From Citrobacter amalonaticus (GTDB lineage: Bacteria; Pseudomonadota; Gammaproteobacteria; Enterobacterales; Enterobacteriaceae), in the NCBI RefSeq assembly GCF_001559075.2, contig NZ_CP014015.2, positions 2,418,001 through 2,482,000 on the forward strand: a stretch of DNA of 64,000 nt, given 5' to 3'. The position numbers were made by a program, and so were the translations under genes. Below are positions 38,175-46,505 of this stretch, one piece after another; the first letter of the stretch is position 1; each line of letters begins with the position of its first letter. The notes below the pieces were generated by a model. That model was not told where the DNA came from, did no database searches, and was given only the letters and a program-made list of their open reading frames with translations.

Positions 38175-38255
38175 AATTTATCCTGAAGATTGCGCCGCCT
38201 GGGACGCATAATTGTTAACGAACAAGGATTTTAGTTAACCTTGCTGCGACAATTT

Positions 38256-38336
38256 TTGATTTAAGGCAGTTAAAGTCGTATTGATATCAGTAATAAAGAG
38301 GTAGAGATTTCGTACGCAATTGTTGATTTACGCCGC
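38256..38336. promoter_or_regulatory. candidate Fnr half-sites in the ubiUV/ubiT divergent region
   Basis: Three TTGAT half-sites occur at 38256, 38281 and 38323. Each is followed by a poor second half (none is a full TTGAT-N4-ATCAA). Anaerobic Fnr control of these genes is known in E. coli, but which site is used cannot be told here. Confidence 0.3.
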
Positions 38337-38394
38337 TATGTCGTTTATCTGATATGGCAAAATAGCAGGATAATTGAAACAGGGAGTAAAGCTC

Positions 38395-38919
38395 GTGTTA
38401 GATAAGCTGCGTTCACGCTTAGTACATTTCGGTCCGTCTCTGATGAGTGTGCCAGTTAAACTGACGCCCTTTGCACTGCAACGTCAGGTTCTGGAACAGG
38501 TCCTGAGCTGGCAGTTTCGCCAGGCCCTGGCAGACGGTGAACTGGAATTCCTGGAAGGCCGTTGGTTAAGCATTACGGTTCGCGATATCGGCCTGAAGTG
38601 GTATACCTCGGTCGAGAATGACAAACTGATCGTCAGCGAGGATGCGCAAGCCGACGTGAGTTTTAGCGCTGATGCCAGCGATCTGTTGATGATCGCCGCG
38701 CGTAAGCAGGATCCGGATACGCTCTTCTTCCAGCGCCGCCTGGTGATCGAAGGGGATACGGAGTTAGGGTTGTATGTGAAGAACCTGATGGATGCCATTG
38801 AGCTGGAGCAGATGCCCAAAGCGTTGCGCGTTATGCTGCTGCAACTGGCGGATTTTGTTGAGGCGGGCATGAAATACTCGCCAGAAACCAAACAAACATC
38901 GGTAGGTGAACCATGCTGA
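38395..38919 (+). CDS. ubiT: SCP2-domain accessory factor UbiT (YhbT)
   Basis: A 174-residue SCP2 sterol-carrier-like lipid-binding protein required for ubiquinone synthesis without oxygen. It may present the hydrophobic intermediates. The start is GTG at 38395 (GTG TTA GAT AAG), preceded by GGGAG. This gives the K-12 N-terminus MLDKLRSRLVH, whereas the in-frame upstream codon at 38374 has no matching family sequence. The stop overlaps the yhbS start by seven bases. Confidence 0.95.
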   Translation: MLDKLRSRLVHFGPSLMSVPVKLTPFALQRQVLEQVLSWQFRQALADGELEFLEGRWLSITVRDIGLKWYTSVENDKLIVSEDAQADVSFSADASDLLMIAARKQDPDTLFFQRRLVIEGDTELGLYVKNLMDAIELEQMPKALRVMLLQLADFVEAGMKYSPETKQTSVGEPC

Positions 38920-39416
38920 TTCGAGTAGAAATTCCCATTGACGCCCCCGGCATTGATGCCCTGCTGCGTCGTTCATTCGAAAGCGATGCGGAAGCGAAAC
39001 TGGTTCACGATCTACGTGAAGATGGTTTTCTGACGCTCGGTCTGGTCGCCACCGACGATGAAGGTCAGGTGGTGGGGTACGTGGCATTCAGCCCCGTCGA
39101 CGTGCAGGGTGAAGATCTGCAGTGGGTCGGTATGGCGCCGCTGGCCGTCGATGAAAACTACCGTGGGCAAGGTCTGGCGCGCCAGCTGGTCTATGAAGGA
39201 CTGGATTCGCTCAACGAATTTGGCTATGCCGCCGTGGTCACCCTGGGCGATCCGGCACTGTACAGTCGCTTTGGTTTTGAACTGGCCGCCCATTACGATC
39301 TGCATTGCCGCTGGCCGGGCACCGAAAGCGCGTTTCAGGTACACCGTTTAGCGGAAGACGCGCTAAGCGGCGTTACGGGACTGGTCGAGTATCACGATCA
39401 CTTTAATCGTTTTTAA
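38913..39416 (+). CDS. yhbS: GNAT-family acetyltransferase YhbS
   Basis: A 167-residue GNAT N-acetyltransferase. The acetyl-CoA-binding motif A is VDENYRGQGLARQLV (about 73-87), and the region before it (WVGMAPLAVDE) fits beta-4. The acceptor is unknown. It overlaps the 3' end of ubiT and may be co-translated with it. Its 3' end overlaps the tail of convergent yhbQ by 14 bases. Confidence 0.93.
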   Translation: MLIRVEIPIDAPGIDALLRRSFESDAEAKLVHDLREDGFLTLGLVATDDEGQVVGYVAFSPVDVQGEDLQWVGMAPLAVDENYRGQGLARQLVYEGLDSLNEFGYAAVVTLGDPALYSRFGFELAAHYDLHCRWPGTESAFQVHRLAEDALSGVTGLVEYHDHFNRF

Positions 39417-39705
39417 GCGCCGGGGTTTGCAGGTCATTCAGTAACGCTGCAAACCCTTCGCCTTCTGCAACCAGCCGTTCTTTTTGCTGCTTGGTGAGTC
39501 TTTTGACCCGGTATTCTGCGCGTAACGCCAGTGAACGATCGCCAACCGGTGCGGAAAATGCCAGCGTCAGCTCCCCTTTCCCCCGTAGCGCCTTCGCGCC
39601 TTTACCCCGTTGATGCTGCTGGTAGCGACGCGCCACGTCGGTCGTGATCCCGGTGTACAGGGCATTGTCGGCGGTACGGATCAGATAAAGATACCAGGGT
39701 GTCAT
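39403..39705 (-). CDS. yhbQ: GIY-YIG domain protein YhbQ
   Basis: A 100-residue GIY-YIG (UPF0213) protein of the type linked to DNA repair or nuclease activity. The GIY and YIG positions read as YLYLIRTADNALYTGIT (about 5-21), with a conserved Arg in VARRYQQH. Start 39705 (MTPWYLYLI) is the family start. A longer open frame reaching 39771 has no homology support and crosses the yhbP start. It is convergent with yhbS and divergent from yhbP. Confidence 0.92.
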   Translation of the reverse strand: MTPWYLYLIRTADNALYTGITTDVARRYQQHQRGKGAKALRGKGELTLAFSAPVGDRSLALRAEYRVKRLTKQQKERLVAEGEGFAALLNDLQTPALKND

Positions 39706-39757
39706 CGTGGCCTTCGGCGTGTTACGTTTCTGGCATCCAGTATAAAAGAGAACCGAG

Positions 39758-40201
39758 ATGGAAACACTCACTGCGATCAGTCGTTGGCTGGCGAAACAAC
39801 ACGTTGTGACCTGGTGCGTGCATCATGAAGGCGAACTGTGGTGTGCAAATGCGTTTTATCTCTTCGACGCCAAAAAGGTCGTTTTTTATCTGCTGACGGA
39901 AGAGAAAACGCGGCATGCGCAGATGTCAGGCCCGCAGGCCCCCGTAGCGGGAACGGTAAACGGTCAACCCAAAACGGTCGCATTGATTCGCGGCGTGCAG
40001 TTTAAAGGCGAGATTCGTCAACTGACAGGAGATGAAAGCGACGCCGCGCGACAGGCCTATCTCCGCCGCTTCCCGGTCGCCAGAATGCTGTCCGCGCCAG
40101 TATGGGAAATCCGCCTGGATGAACTCAAGTTTACCGACAACACCCTGGGCTTTGGTAAAAAGTTGGTTTGGTTACGTCAGTCAGGTACCGAGGATACGTA
40201 A
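39758..40201 (+). CDS. yhbP: split-barrel flavin-binding-like protein YhbP
   Basis: A 147-residue UPF0306 protein with the pyridoxamine-phosphate-oxidase/FMN-binding split-barrel fold (WCVHHEGELWCANAFYLFD, FYLLTEEKTRHAQM). Cofactor and substrate are unknown. The ATG follows GAGAACCGAG. Its last 21 bases are shared, tail to tail, with yhbO. Confidence 0.9.
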   Translation: METLTAISRWLAKQHVVTWCVHHEGELWCANAFYLFDAKKVVFYLLTEEKTRHAQMSGPQAPVAGTVNGQPKTVALIRGVQFKGEIRQLTGDESDAARQAYLRRFPVARMLSAPVWEIRLDELKFTDNTLGFGKKLVWLRQSGTEDT

Positions 40202-40699
40202 TGCTTCGCGATTGAACGCCGGCAGATCGTCAGGGGTACGACTGGTTACCAGTTGGTCTTTATCAACCACTACTTCCTGATCGTAAAATTCCGCACCCGC
40301 GTTTTTCACATCGATAATGATCGGTTTCACCGCTGTGAGTTTACGACCACGAATGACATCGGCGCTGATCAGTAGCTGTGGCCCGTGGCAGATGGCGAAG
40401 ACCGGTTTACCGGTGTTCACGAAATCACGCGTAAAGGTGACGAAGCGATCATCACCTCTCAGGTAATCCGGTGAGTGACCGCCAGGTAACAGCAGGGCAT
40501 CAAAATCAGCAGGCCGGACCTCATCAATCGCTTTATCAATGGTGACGCTGGCCTCGCCCTTTTTGCCTTTCACCGTTTTACCCGCCTGTTTTTCAATCGT
40601 AATGACCTCATGCCCGGCCTGGCGAAATTCTGCCGCGGGTGAGGTGAATTCTGAATCCTCAAACTCGTCAGTGATCAAAACGGCAATCTTCTTACTCAT
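40181..40699 (-). CDS. yhbO: DJ-1/PfpI-family protein deglycase YhbO
   Basis: The 172-residue DJ-1/PfpI protein is a stress protein reported to repair glycated proteins and nucleotides. The nucleophile elbow AICHGPQLL carries Cys104 and His105, and an acidic partner lies near DEFEDSEF (residue 15 area), so the active site is intact. It is convergent with yhbP, with a 21-base overlap of coding 3' ends. Confidence 0.95.
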   Translation of the reverse strand: MSKKIAVLITDEFEDSEFTSPAAEFRQAGHEVITIEKQAGKTVKGKKGEASVTIDKAIDEVRPADFDALLLPGGHSPDYLRGDDRFVTFTRDFVNTGKPVFAICHGPQLLISADVIRGRKLTAVKPIIIDVKNAGAEFYDQEVVVDKDQLVTSRTPDDLPAFNREALRILGT

Positions 40700-40826
40700 G
40701 CGTCCTCCGCGATATTGGCATTGGATAAGGCAATTTTTCCATGATGATGGATAATTACACTGTGACTAATAAGCCTGGTCGATGAGACTGAGGGCGCAAG
40801 GCGGACTATTCTGGAAAGGGGTGAGG

Positions 40827-41462
40827 ATGAGTCAGGTACTGATTACCGGGGCGACCGGGTTGGTTGGCGGACATTTACTGCGGATGCTGCTTAATGAACC
40901 GAAGATCCATTCCATTGCCGCGCCGACGCGACGCCCGCTGGCGGATATGCCTGGCGTCCATAATCCCTACGATCCGCAACTGACCGATGCGCTGGCGCAG
41001 GTCACCGATCCTGTCGATATTGTTTTTTGCTGCCTGGGCACGACCCGCCGGGAAGCCGGCAGTAAAGAGGCGTTTATCCATGCCGACTATACGCTGGTGG
41101 TCGACACCGCGTTGACCGGCCGCCGTCTGGGCGCACAGCATATGCTGGTGGTGAGCGCGATGGGGGCCAACGCCCATTCGCCGTTTTTCTACAACCGTGT
41201 AAAAGGTGAGATGGAAGAGGCGCTAATCGCGCAAGATTGGCCAAGGCTGACGATTGCACGTCCATCGATGCTGCTCGGCGACCGGACCCGACAGCGGTTC
41301 ACTGAAACCCTTTTTTCGCCGTTGTTTCGGCTACTACCGGGCAACTGGAAGTCAATTGACGCGCGGGACGTGGCGCGCGCGATGCTGGCAGAAGCGCTGG
41401 CGCCTGAACACGACGGCGTGACGATCCTGACCTCGTCTCAACTGCGGGAAAGAGCCGCCTGA
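40827..41462 (+). CDS. yraR: NAD(P)-binding Rossmann protein YraR
   Basis: A 211-residue atypical SDR-family protein with the nucleotide-binding motif ITGATGLVGG (6-15) at its N-terminus. The downstream YNRVKGEMEEALI segment takes the place of the YxxxK catalytic pair. The function is unknown. Start 40827 (MSQVLITGATG) follows AGGGGTGAGG. A longer frame reaching 40782 is not supported. Confidence 0.92.
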   Translation: MSQVLITGATGLVGGHLLRMLLNEPKIHSIAAPTRRPLADMPGVHNPYDPQLTDALAQVTDPVDIVFCCLGTTRREAGSKEAFIHADYTLVVDTALTGRRLGAQHMLVVSAMGANAHSPFFYNRVKGEMEEALIAQDWPRLTIARPSMLLGDRTRQRFTETLFSPLFRLLPGNWKSIDARDVARAMLAEALAPEHDGVTILTSSQLRERAA

Positions 41463-41572
41463 CGCGTGAATCGTAGGCCAGACAAGGCATACGGAAAATA
41501 TAACGTTTCCAAACATTTCCCAAAGGCGTAGTATTCCCCGGCTTATTACTCTCATACTCCCTGGGGAATGCT

Positions 41573-42610
41573 ATGGCTGGTCAGTCTTCATCTCAGGCGG
41601 CAACACCGTTTCAATGGTGGAAACCCGCTCTTTTCTTTCTCGTCGTCATCGTCGGTCTCTGGTATGTGAAATGGCAGCCTTATTACGGGAAAGCCTTCAC
41701 CGCCGCAGAAACTCACAGCATCGGTAAATCTATTCTGGCGCAGGCTGATGCGAACCCCTGGCAGGCGGCCTGGGACTATGCAATGGTCTATTTCATTGCG
41801 GTCTGGAAGGCAGCGGTATTGGGGGTGATCCTCGGCTCGCTGATTCAGGTTCTGATCCCGCGTGACTGGCTGTTACGTACGCTCGGGCAAGCGCGTTTTC
41901 GCGGCACGCTGTTCGGGACGCTTTTCTCCCTGCCCGGCATGATGTGCACCTGCTGTGCCGCACCGGTGGCGGCGGGGATGCGTCGCCAACAGGTTTCGAT
42001 GGGCGGGGCACTGGCTTTCTGGATGGGGAATCCGTTATTAAATCCGGCGACGCTGGTGTTTATGGGCTTTGTCCTCGGCTGGCATTTCGCGGCGATCCGT
42101 CTGGTCGCCGGACTGGCGATGGTGCTGGTAGTGGCGACGCTGGTACAAAAATGGGTGAAAGAGCCTCCGCAGACTGCGTTGCCGGTGGAAATCACGCAAC
42201 CAGACGCACAGAATGGGTTCTTTGTTCGCTGGGGCCGCGCGCTATGGACGCTGTTCTGGAGCACTATTCCGGTCTACATTCTGGCGGTGCTGGTACTGGG
42301 TGCTGCGCGCGTCTGGTTGTTCCCGCATGCGGATGGGGCGATCGATAACAGTCTGCTGTGGGTGATTGCGCTGGCGGTAGCCGGTTGTCTGTTTGTGATC
42401 CCGACCGCAGCAGAAATCCCGATTGTGCAGACCATGATGCTGGCAGGGATGGGGACTGCGCCTGCGCTTGCACTGTTGATGACATTACCCGCCATCAGCC
42501 TGCCGTCGCTGATCATGCTACGTAAAGCGTTCCCGGCAAAAGCGCTGTGGTTAACGGCGGTGCTGGTGGTTATCGCTGGCGTGATAGTGGGGAGTCTTGC
42601 GCTGATATAA
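41573..42610 (+). CDS. yraQ: DUF318-family membrane permease YraQ
   Basis: The 345-residue membrane protein belongs to the ArsP/DUF318 permease family, with about eight membrane segments. The cysteine-rich motif MMCTCCAAPVAAGMRR (about 124-139) is the conserved family site, which in ArsP relatives is linked to organoarsenical efflux. The substrate of YraQ is not established. The start follows CTGGGGA. A REP unit lies between its stop and dolP. Confidence 0.92.
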   Translation: MAGQSSSQAATPFQWWKPALFFLVVIVGLWYVKWQPYYGKAFTAAETHSIGKSILAQADANPWQAAWDYAMVYFIAVWKAAVLGVILGSLIQVLIPRDWLLRTLGQARFRGTLFGTLFSLPGMMCTCCAAPVAAGMRRQQVSMGGALAFWMGNPLLNPATLVFMGFVLGWHFAAIRLVAGLAMVLVVATLVQKWVKEPPQTALPVEITQPDAQNGFFVRWGRALWTLFWSTIPVYILAVLVLGAARVWLFPHADGAIDNSLLWVIALAVAGCLFVIPTAAEIPIVQTMMLAGMGTAPALALLMTLPAISLPSLIMLRKAFPAKALWLTAVLVVIAGVIVGSLALI

Positions 42611-42644
42611 AAAAGGTATGCCGGGGGCGCTTTGCTGATACATT

Positions 42645-42683
42645 CTGTAGGCCGGATAAGGCGTTTACGCCGTCATCCGGCAC
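42645..42683. repeat. REP element between yraQ and dolP
   Basis: CTGTAGGCCGGATAAGGC..GCCGTCATCCGGCAC is a textbook REP unit, nine bases from the dolP stop codon. Confidence 0.87.
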
Positions 42684-42691
42684 ACAAGGAC

Positions 42692-43267
42692 TTACTTAAT
42701 AAACGTAAACGCGGTGGTCACGCGCTTCACGCCGCTGACCCGGCTGGCGATATCCGCAGCCGCTTTTGCTTCACGTTCGGTCACCAGGCCTAACAGGAAC
42801 ACTTCACCGTTTTCGGTTGTCACCTTCACGTTGGAAGATTTAACCTGGTCGCTGGTCAGTAACTGAGAGCGTACTTTGGTGGTGATCCAGGTGTCGTTCG
42901 AGGCGGTGCCCATGCCAATCGGCTCACCCTGACGGATCTCGTTATAGACTTCGGTGGTACCATCGACGCCCATTGCAATCTGTTTGGCGCGTGAGGAGAG
43001 CTCGCTATTCGGCGACTGGCCGACCAGCAACACTTTACCCTGATAAGCCGTCACGTTAATTCGCGTTTCTTTCTTGATCTGCGCATCTTTCGACAGCGCA
43101 CTGTTGACGCGCACTTCCAGGGTTCCATCGTCCACCTGAGTGCCTACACTACGTGGGTCTGTTGCTGCTTTGGTACCAACGGCGGCTGTACCGACAACAG
43201 CGGCGGCCACACAACCTTGCAACAGCAGAGCAGAAATAAGGACTGCGATTGGCGATAAAGCCTTCAT
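42692..43267 (-). CDS. dolP: outer-membrane dual BON-domain lipoprotein DolP (YraP)
   Basis: The 191-residue lipoprotein binds anionic phospholipid at cell-division sites and supports outer-membrane integrity. The lipobox LLQGC gives acylated Cys19. Two BON domains follow (about 45-115 and 123-190), with the motifs VTAYQGKVLLVGQ and VTTENGEVFLLGLV. It lies nine bases after diaA on the same strand, the same operon as in E. coli, where expression depends partly on sigma-E. Confidence 0.96.
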   Translation of the reverse strand: MKALSPIAVLISALLLQGCVAAAVVGTAAVGTKAATDPRSVGTQVDDGTLEVRVNSALSKDAQIKKETRINVTAYQGKVLLVGQSPNSELSSRAKQIAMGVDGTTEVYNEIRQGEPIGMGTASNDTWITTKVRSQLLTSDQVKSSNVKVTTENGEVFLLGLVTEREAKAAADIASRVSGVKRVTTAFTFIK

Positions 43268-43276
43268 GTGTACTCC

Positions 43277-43867
43277 TTAATCATCCTGGTGGGGGAAAAG
43301 CGTGTTATCGATCAGATCGCACAGGCAGTTTACCGTCAGCATATGCATTTCCTGAATGCGCGCGCTGTGATGCGAAGGGATGCGGATCTCAACATCCTGT
43401 GGCCCTAACAGTCCAGCCAGTTCACCCCCGTCATACCCGGTCAATGCCACAATCGTCATGTCTCGTGTGACCGCTGCTTCCACGGCCTTCACGATATCGC
43501 GGCTGTTACCGCGCGTCGAGATGGCCAGTAAGACATCACCCGCATGACCCAACGCCCGAACCTGTTTTGCATACACTTCGTCATGCAGACGGTCGTTGGC
43601 AATCGCTGTTAAGACCACATTATCCGTATTTAGTGCAATCGCAGGTAAACTGGGACGTTCTGTTTCAAAACGGTTGATCATGCTGGCAGCAAAATGCTGT
43701 GCGTTGGCAGCGGATGTCCCATTACCACAACAGAGAATTTTGTTGCCATTGAGCAGTGAATGAACCAGCGTCATGGCGGCACGAGAGATAGCATCCGGGA
43801 GGGCTTCTGCTGCGGCAATTTGAGTTTGAATGCTTTCGGTAAAGCAGACTTTAATTCTGTCTAACAC
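43277..43867 (-). CDS. diaA: DnaA initiator-associating protein DiaA
   Basis: DiaA (196 residues) is a tetrameric SIS-domain protein that binds DnaA and helps its assembly at oriC. The SIS core CCGNGTSAANAQHFAASMINRFE reads in short segments (about 48-70), and ISTRGNSRDIVKA follows. It is the first gene of diaA-dolP. A 166-bp interval with an imperfect inverted repeat separates it from yraN upstream. Confidence 0.96.
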   Translation of the reverse strand: MLDRIKVCFTESIQTQIAAAEALPDAISRAAMTLVHSLLNGNKILCCGNGTSAANAQHFAASMINRFETERPSLPAIALNTDNVVLTAIANDRLHDEVYAKQVRALGHAGDVLLAISTRGNSRDIVKAVEAAVTRDMTIVALTGYDGGELAGLLGPQDVEIRIPSHHSARIQEMHMLTVNCLCDLIDNTLFPHQDD

Positions 43868-43913
43868 GCTAATCCTTAAGAGCTAACTCATTAGGTTATT
43901 TTATTTGCCATTT

Positions 43914-44019
43914 CAGACCTGGGCAGTGCTCACACTCCTCACGTACGACCAGTACGCTCCGGCGGTTCCGCGCTGTCCGTGTCCAGGCTGACTGCAACAA
44001 TATACGCCCAATGGGTCTG
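43914..44019. repeat. imperfect inverted repeat between yraN and diaA
   Basis: CAGACC (43914-43919) pairs with GGTCTG (44014-44019). Further in, CCTGG at 43918 opposes CCAGG near 43983, and CGTAC/GTACG (43942-43946, 43952-43956) forms a short exact palindrome. The layout resembles an ERIC-type mobile intergenic repeat but the arms are not the ERIC sequence. I cannot name the family. Confidence 0.5.
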
Positions 44020-44033
44020 CTCTGAATCTTCAA

Positions 44034-44429
44034 TTATGAGCAGTCAGTAAACGCATTCCTGAACCACTCAACATCATTTCCGGTGAAGGCTAACACATCG
44101 AACCGGCAATCCACAGTATCAAAACTCCCATTGTGGCGCGCGAGCCACAAGCGGGCAGCCTGTAATAATTTGCGTTGCTTGCTGCGCGTCACACTGGCAG
44201 CGGCGCCACCGAACGCCGTAGAGCGTCGGTAGCGAACCTCAATAAAGACGGTTGTTTTGCCATCACGCATAATCAGGTCGATCTCGCCGCCGCGTTCATG
44301 CACGTTGGCGGCGATGAAATGCAGTCCCTTGCGCTCCAGCCAGCGACGCGCAGTGGTTTCCCACGCGTCACCGGCCTGTTTACTCGTTAACTGGCGGGGA
44401 CAATCTGCCCTTGCTGGTACTGGAGCCAT
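44034..44429 (-). CDS. yraN: UPF0102 endonuclease-like protein YraN
   Basis: A 131-residue protein of the YraN/UPF0102 family with a restriction-endonuclease-like fold. The PD-(D/E)xK-type core reads GGEIDLIMRD...VFIEVRYR, but the family Lys after EV is Arg here. The function is unknown. The start lies inside the lpoA 3' end with a 43-base overlap, as in K-12, so expression is probably coupled to lpoA. Confidence 0.94.
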   Translation of the reverse strand: MAPVPARADCPRQLTSKQAGDAWETTARRWLERKGLHFIAANVHERGGEIDLIMRDGKTTVFIEVRYRRSTAFGGAAASVTRSKQRKLLQAARLWLARHNGSFDTVDCRFDVLAFTGNDVEWFRNAFTDCS

Positions 44430-46441
44430 GATAACTTCCTGTTAATCACACAATCCTGACTGGCGGTCAGCGCGCCGGTATTCCCATTAATTTCGAAGCC
44501 CTGTACCTGACGCATCTGGGAGAAATGGTTTGCCAGCGACCAGGCGTCCACGCCCATCGCATACATGCGCGCCAGCGAGTAGTCGTTATTCACAGCGCCG
44601 AGCGCCTGCTGCATCAGCGACGGGTTTGCGCCCGCCAGCATCGGGATCTCGCTGTACTGCAGGCCATCCATTTCCAGACGGAAGTCCGGACCGGCATTTC
44701 CCTGTGCGCTGCGCGAACTGGCGTACAGCGTTGCACCGCTCTGGCTACCGTTGCGCATGGCGATCATCGGCTTGATGAAGGCGATCTCATTGGGCGTTGC
44801 CAGAATATACACAGCGTCCACACGCCCACCGTTACCGCTGATTTGCGCATCCGTTGGCGGCGCCGGAATGGTTAAATTGCCAATGGTGACGCCAGGTTGA
44901 GACGGCGTGCTCGCGGCAACCGGGCTACCGGTTAAGGCAATGCCGGAACCGCCGTTAACGCCCATACGCAGTTCCGCGGTTGAGCCAAATTTCTGCTGCA
45001 ACACCGTACCGCCACCCAGTCTTTGCCACTCCTGAGCAAAGGCGTTAGCAACACGATCGCCAAGCGCGCTACGCGGGATCAGCAACAGCGGCGACTGTTT
45101 ACCCTGTTCACGGATATGGCGCGCCGCATCACGCGCTTCATCTTCCGGTGAGAGGGCGAAGTAGCAGATGTTTGCCCGGCTCTGTACCGATTCCGGCTGG
45201 TTAAGCGCCAGTACGTTCAACGGGGTGTTGCTTTTGATCAGTTCGTCGACGTTGTTTTTCAACAGCGGGCCGACCACGATGCTTGCGCCATCCTGCTGAA
45301 CCTGCGTCAGGATCTGGTCGAGCGGTTGGGCGCTGGTGTCATAAATTTTCAGTTCAGCGGATGGATTTGCCGCCGCGCTTGCGGTGGCTGGTTGCGCCGG
45401 CGTTGCCTGCGGTGCGCTGACCGGCGCGGACTGTTCAGCCTGCTCGTCGTGGGTCAAATCGCTCACCGACGCCTGGGCAGGACTGGCGACGCCATCGGTC
45501 GGCTGCGGCTGCGGGTCTGCCGGCGTTGGGGCAGCGACCGGAGCCGGTTGCGCGGCGGGCTGCACGTCAACAGGTTGCGTACCGAGATTCTTGGCCGCTT
45601 CAAAGCCCTGTTGGATCGTGCGACCAAATACGGCAGCCTGACCGTTCAGCGGCAGCAGCAAGGCAATTTTGCTGGTTGAGGCGGGTTTAAAGCTCTGCAC
45701 ATTGACCAGTTGAGTGGGCAGCAGTTTTGCTCCCGGGTTTTGCGGATAGCGTTTTTGCCAGTCGGCAATACCGGCTTTCATCATGTCCGGATCGCTGCGG
45801 TTATCAAACCAGACGCGTTGCAGATCCAGCCAGCCCTGCAGCACGTTTTCATCGGCATTGATCACCAGCGCCTGGGCCTGTTCCTGCGTCATGGCAGACA
45901 GTGCTTGCCAGGTGGCGTCCATGTTTTTCTGTTTATCTTTCTCGCTGAGCAGCGGCTCCTGAGCTATCAGGGCACGCAGTAGCGCGAGTGACGGGCGACC
46001 CTGGCTGGCGTCAATCTGCGCCTGCCAGTAGCGAGCCTGTTGATGTTGCTCAAAATCAGACGGGGTGAGCTTATCCAGCAGCGCCTGCGCGCCGGCAAAA
46101 TCTTTCTGTGCCAGTTTGATCTCAACGGCTAACAGCGATTGTTCCCGACGCTGGGTATCATTCAGATCCTGCGGCAACTGATTAAACAGGTCGATAGCCT
46201 GCTGGCTTTTGCCTTCTTTCAGCAGTGCACGAATGGCGAGTAATTGCCAGTTGGTCTTGCTATCATTTGCGCTTTGCTGCATCTGTTGCAGATAAAAGCC
46301 GGAATCAGCTTGCGCTGTGCCCTGCATATGGGCAGTGCTCTGATCGGGCGCCTGGGTGCCACAGCCGGCGAAAATCAGGGCTGCCAGAACGATGGGCAGA
46401 CAGCGCGCGGCTTTTAAACGAGAGAATGTTAAGGGTACCAT
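44387..46441 (-). CDS. lpoA: outer-membrane PBP1a activator lipoprotein LpoA
   Basis: LpoA reaches through the peptidoglycan to activate PBP1a transpeptidase. The 684-residue precursor has the lipobox FAGC with Cys27. An N-terminal TPR-like helical domain (about 30-255) is joined by a Pro/Ala/Gln-rich linker (about 290-360) to a C-terminal periplasmic-binding-protein-like domain (about 260-680). Start 46441 (MVPLTFSRLK) is the family start. A frame from 46471 is longer but unsupported. The linker differs in length from K-12. It is divergent from rsmI. Confidence 0.96.
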   Translation of the reverse strand: MVPLTFSRLKAARCLPIVLAALIFAGCGTQAPDQSTAHMQGTAQADSGFYLQQMQQSANDSKTNWQLLAIRALLKEGKSQQAIDLFNQLPQDLNDTQRREQSLLAVEIKLAQKDFAGAQALLDKLTPSDFEQHQQARYWQAQIDASQGRPSLALLRALIAQEPLLSEKDKQKNMDATWQALSAMTQEQAQALVINADENVLQGWLDLQRVWFDNRSDPDMMKAGIADWQKRYPQNPGAKLLPTQLVNVQSFKPASTSKIALLLPLNGQAAVFGRTIQQGFEAAKNLGTQPVDVQPAAQPAPVAAPTPADPQPQPTDGVASPAQASVSDLTHDEQAEQSAPVSAPQATPAQPATASAAANPSAELKIYDTSAQPLDQILTQVQQDGASIVVGPLLKNNVDELIKSNTPLNVLALNQPESVQSRANICYFALSPEDEARDAARHIREQGKQSPLLLIPRSALGDRVANAFAQEWQRLGGGTVLQQKFGSTAELRMGVNGGSGIALTGSPVAASTPSQPGVTIGNLTIPAPPTDAQISGNGGRVDAVYILATPNEIAFIKPMIAMRNGSQSGATLYASSRSAQGNAGPDFRLEMDGLQYSEIPMLAGANPSLMQQALGAVNNDYSLARMYAMGVDAWSLANHFSQMRQVQGFEINGNTGALTASQDCVINRKLSWLQYQQGQIVPAS

Positions 46442-46505
46442 ACTGTATCCAGTGATATTTTTTATACGCAATGCTCAATATTAAATCGGCAATACGGACG
46501 ACACA

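Noticed and set aside
41471..41500. REP-like fragment GTAGGCCAGACAAGGC between yraR and yraQ
   Set aside because: Only one arm resembles REP and no matching second arm is present, so it is not listed as a repeat.
44034..44429. YraN as a restriction endonuclease of a defence system
   Set aside because: It is the ubiquitous UPF0102 family in its normal chromosomal place, with no methyltransferase or defence neighbours.
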